Notes under the pieces: generated by a model
The model's input: the letters and a program-made list of their open reading frames with translations, nothing else
Databases searched by the model: none
What the model was told of the DNA's origin: nothing
Program-made: the position numbers and the translations under genes
Part shown: positions 6,601-6,652 of the stretch, one piece after another
Layout of the letters: the number at the start of each line of letters is the position of its first letter
Position numbering within the stretch: the stretch's first letter is position 1
Source of the DNA: Actinomycetes bacterium
GTDB lineage: Bacteria > Actinomycetota > Coriobacteriia > Anaerosomatales > Anaerosomataceae
Direction of reading: 5' to 3'
Length of the DNA: 6,652 bases
Assembly: GCA_021850085.1 (NCBI GenBank)
Contig: JAJZRZ010000096.1
Coordinates: 1 to 6,652, forward strand

Positions 6601-6652
6601 AGAACCGCGGCGGGTTCGCGTCGAGCTGGATCCTGGGGTGCAGTTCGAGGAG
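3587..6652 (-). CDS. Eco57I/PglX/DrmMI-type DNA N6-adenine methyltransferase (N-terminus beyond the window)
   Basis: A single frame runs 1021 codons from the right edge to TAG 3589-3587; the true start lies outside. Counting from the edge, visible marks are: STGSYYTPTSLI (about 29-40), the lead-in typical of adenine methyltransferases; DPAAGSGHF (75-83), the AdoMet-binding motif I; VYGVDSNPMAVELCKVSLW (122-140); and GNPPWD (332-337), the catalytic motif IV that places the target adenine. The middle and C-terminal half looks like a target-recognition region, with YEGKMIWQFDHRYGDF (610-625), FLGFRDITNASNERT (676-690) and LNFYLLEQLPVLD (742-754). A helical stretch with an R-x-E-I-L-R-A-E-L-D core follows, then a Pro/Ala-rich linker and a small Tudor-like end domain. 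The length and motif wording fit the methyltransferase of class 1 DISARM or of BREX/Pgl loci, where it marks host DNA as self. No REase motif is seen in the visible part. No frameshift or broken motif is present. Confidence 0.93.
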   Translation of the reverse strand, partial: LLELHPRIQLDANPPRFSLGTTAGNERKSTGSYYTPTSLISSLLDSALDPVVDEVVSGKSAGEAEAAILGLAVVDPAAGSGHFLIAAAHRLAKRLAAIRSGEGEPPPAQVRHALRDVIARCVYGVDSNPMAVELCKVSLWLEALEPGKPLSFLDAHIKCGNSLLGTTPELAASGVPDAAFEAIRGDDRTVARDWRRINARERAGQYSLFGAGAADPVSTLADQVRALEVLPEDSPTGVATKAASHEAYLGSQAHVRAKAALDAWSAAFVVPKVHNAPAVTTATVRALAIGGSGVDAATRELIDRNAASYDFFHWPLEFPVVFERGGFDVVLGNPPWDQIQLDPQEWFAERAPDVAASATSARRAAAIARIERADPVLWSAYQIALHHNEAVQHFVHASGRYELTARGRLNSAPLFAELAIGLTSSRGRSGVVVPTGVATDSFTQAFFAELVSARRLVSLFDFENRRGLFPGVHRMYRFMILIATAPGRGPEQARFAFYLLDPQDLQDADRCFPLSPADLRLINPNTLTCPVFRSARDAELARKVYARVPVLHADRVASNDGATWGYRGLLMFMTNTASHMFRSRQELARAGGSLDGNVIVLPSERFLPLYEGKMIWQFDHRYGDFRDRSDDSGNSQLPPVGDADHADPSFVPLTRHWLAQGEVDARLSGRWSRDWFLGFRDITNASNERTVVAAAIPRVAVANNLPLILTDRRPIEIGGLLANLNSLVCDFFARQKVAGMHLNFYLLEQLPVLDPSAYLAPCPWGPAMGLGEWIRPRVVELTYTSTDLEPFAKDVGWSGPPFRWDGNRREILRAELDAAFFHLYSLARDEVEYVLETFPIVRRAEEQLHGRYRLRDLLLGVYDAMADGTRDRPFPSRLDPPPGDPRAAHPPRPGEDPGHWIPWSDVLARAPEAAPAAGSVSATAVAPTKLEPARVARRLPEPAPSLFASDPGAVWQPEAAIAPSEIMMGTHVRHRAKGEGTVLSIRPSGSSIELLIRFDGAGEAWIVFGYGVLEFEANGSE
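3590..3748 (-). other. C-terminal Tudor/SH3-like domain of the methyltransferase (UvrD/PcrA C-terminal type)
   Basis: The last 53 residues read GTHVRHRAKGEGTVLSI, then a variable turn, LLIRFDGAGEAWIVF and GYGVLEFE. The order G-x-x-V-x-H-x-x-x-G-x-G-x-V, a strand with x-I-x-F, and a closing F-x-x-G-V-L-x-F resembles the small beta-barrel at the end of UvrD/PcrA helicases, which binds partner proteins or nucleic acid. It is separated from the body by a long Pro/Ala-rich linker. The similarity is from pattern recognition only. Confidence 0.6.

Noticed and set aside
1..6652. CRISPR array, tRNA, rRNA, insertion sequence or attachment site
   Set aside because: No regularly spaced direct repeats, no tRNA-like arms, no transposase motifs and no terminal inverted repeats were found.

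Overview
The window is very GC-rich, uses GTG and TTG starts alongside ATG, and carries every supported gene on the minus strand with overlapping or nearly overlapping ends. This suggests a high-GC bacterium, most likely an actinomycete; the assignment rests on base composition and protein flavour only. Nothing here is housekeeping: the content reads as an accessory genome-defence island.

Reading in the direction of transcription (high to low coordinates): (1) a large DNA N6-adenine methyltransferase of the Eco57I/PglX/DrmMI type enters from the right edge and ends at 3587, with a small Tudor-like domain at its C-terminus; (2) a DUF488 protein (3600-2998); (3) a second, divergent DUF488 protein (2998-2519); (4) a protein resembling the dual-OB domain family (2519-1884). 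These four are chained by short overlaps (14 nt, 1 nt, 1 nt), so they are almost certainly one mRNA. A 235-nt gap follows (1883-1649), holding a perfect 8-bp inverted repeat and no convincing gene. Then come (5) a NurA-like nuclease (1648-698, TTG start) and (6) a HerA-like hexameric ATPase that starts in a GTGA overlap with nurA and leaves the window at position 1 with only its N-terminal 233 codons visible.

Plausible working picture (inference): the methyltransferase marks self DNA, HerA-NurA is a DNA-translocating nuclease that could attack unmarked DNA, and the DUF488 pair plus the dual-OB protein are accessory, sensing or nucleic-acid-binding parts of unknown chemistry. The methyltransferase resembles that of class 1 DISARM, but no other DISARM signature gene (drmA, drmB, drmC) is in the window, and HerA-NurA occupies the effector position. 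The window may therefore hold a DISARM-related or hybrid system not covered by the standard definition. The missing upstream part (possibly a SNF2-type helicase) and downstream part must be seen to decide.
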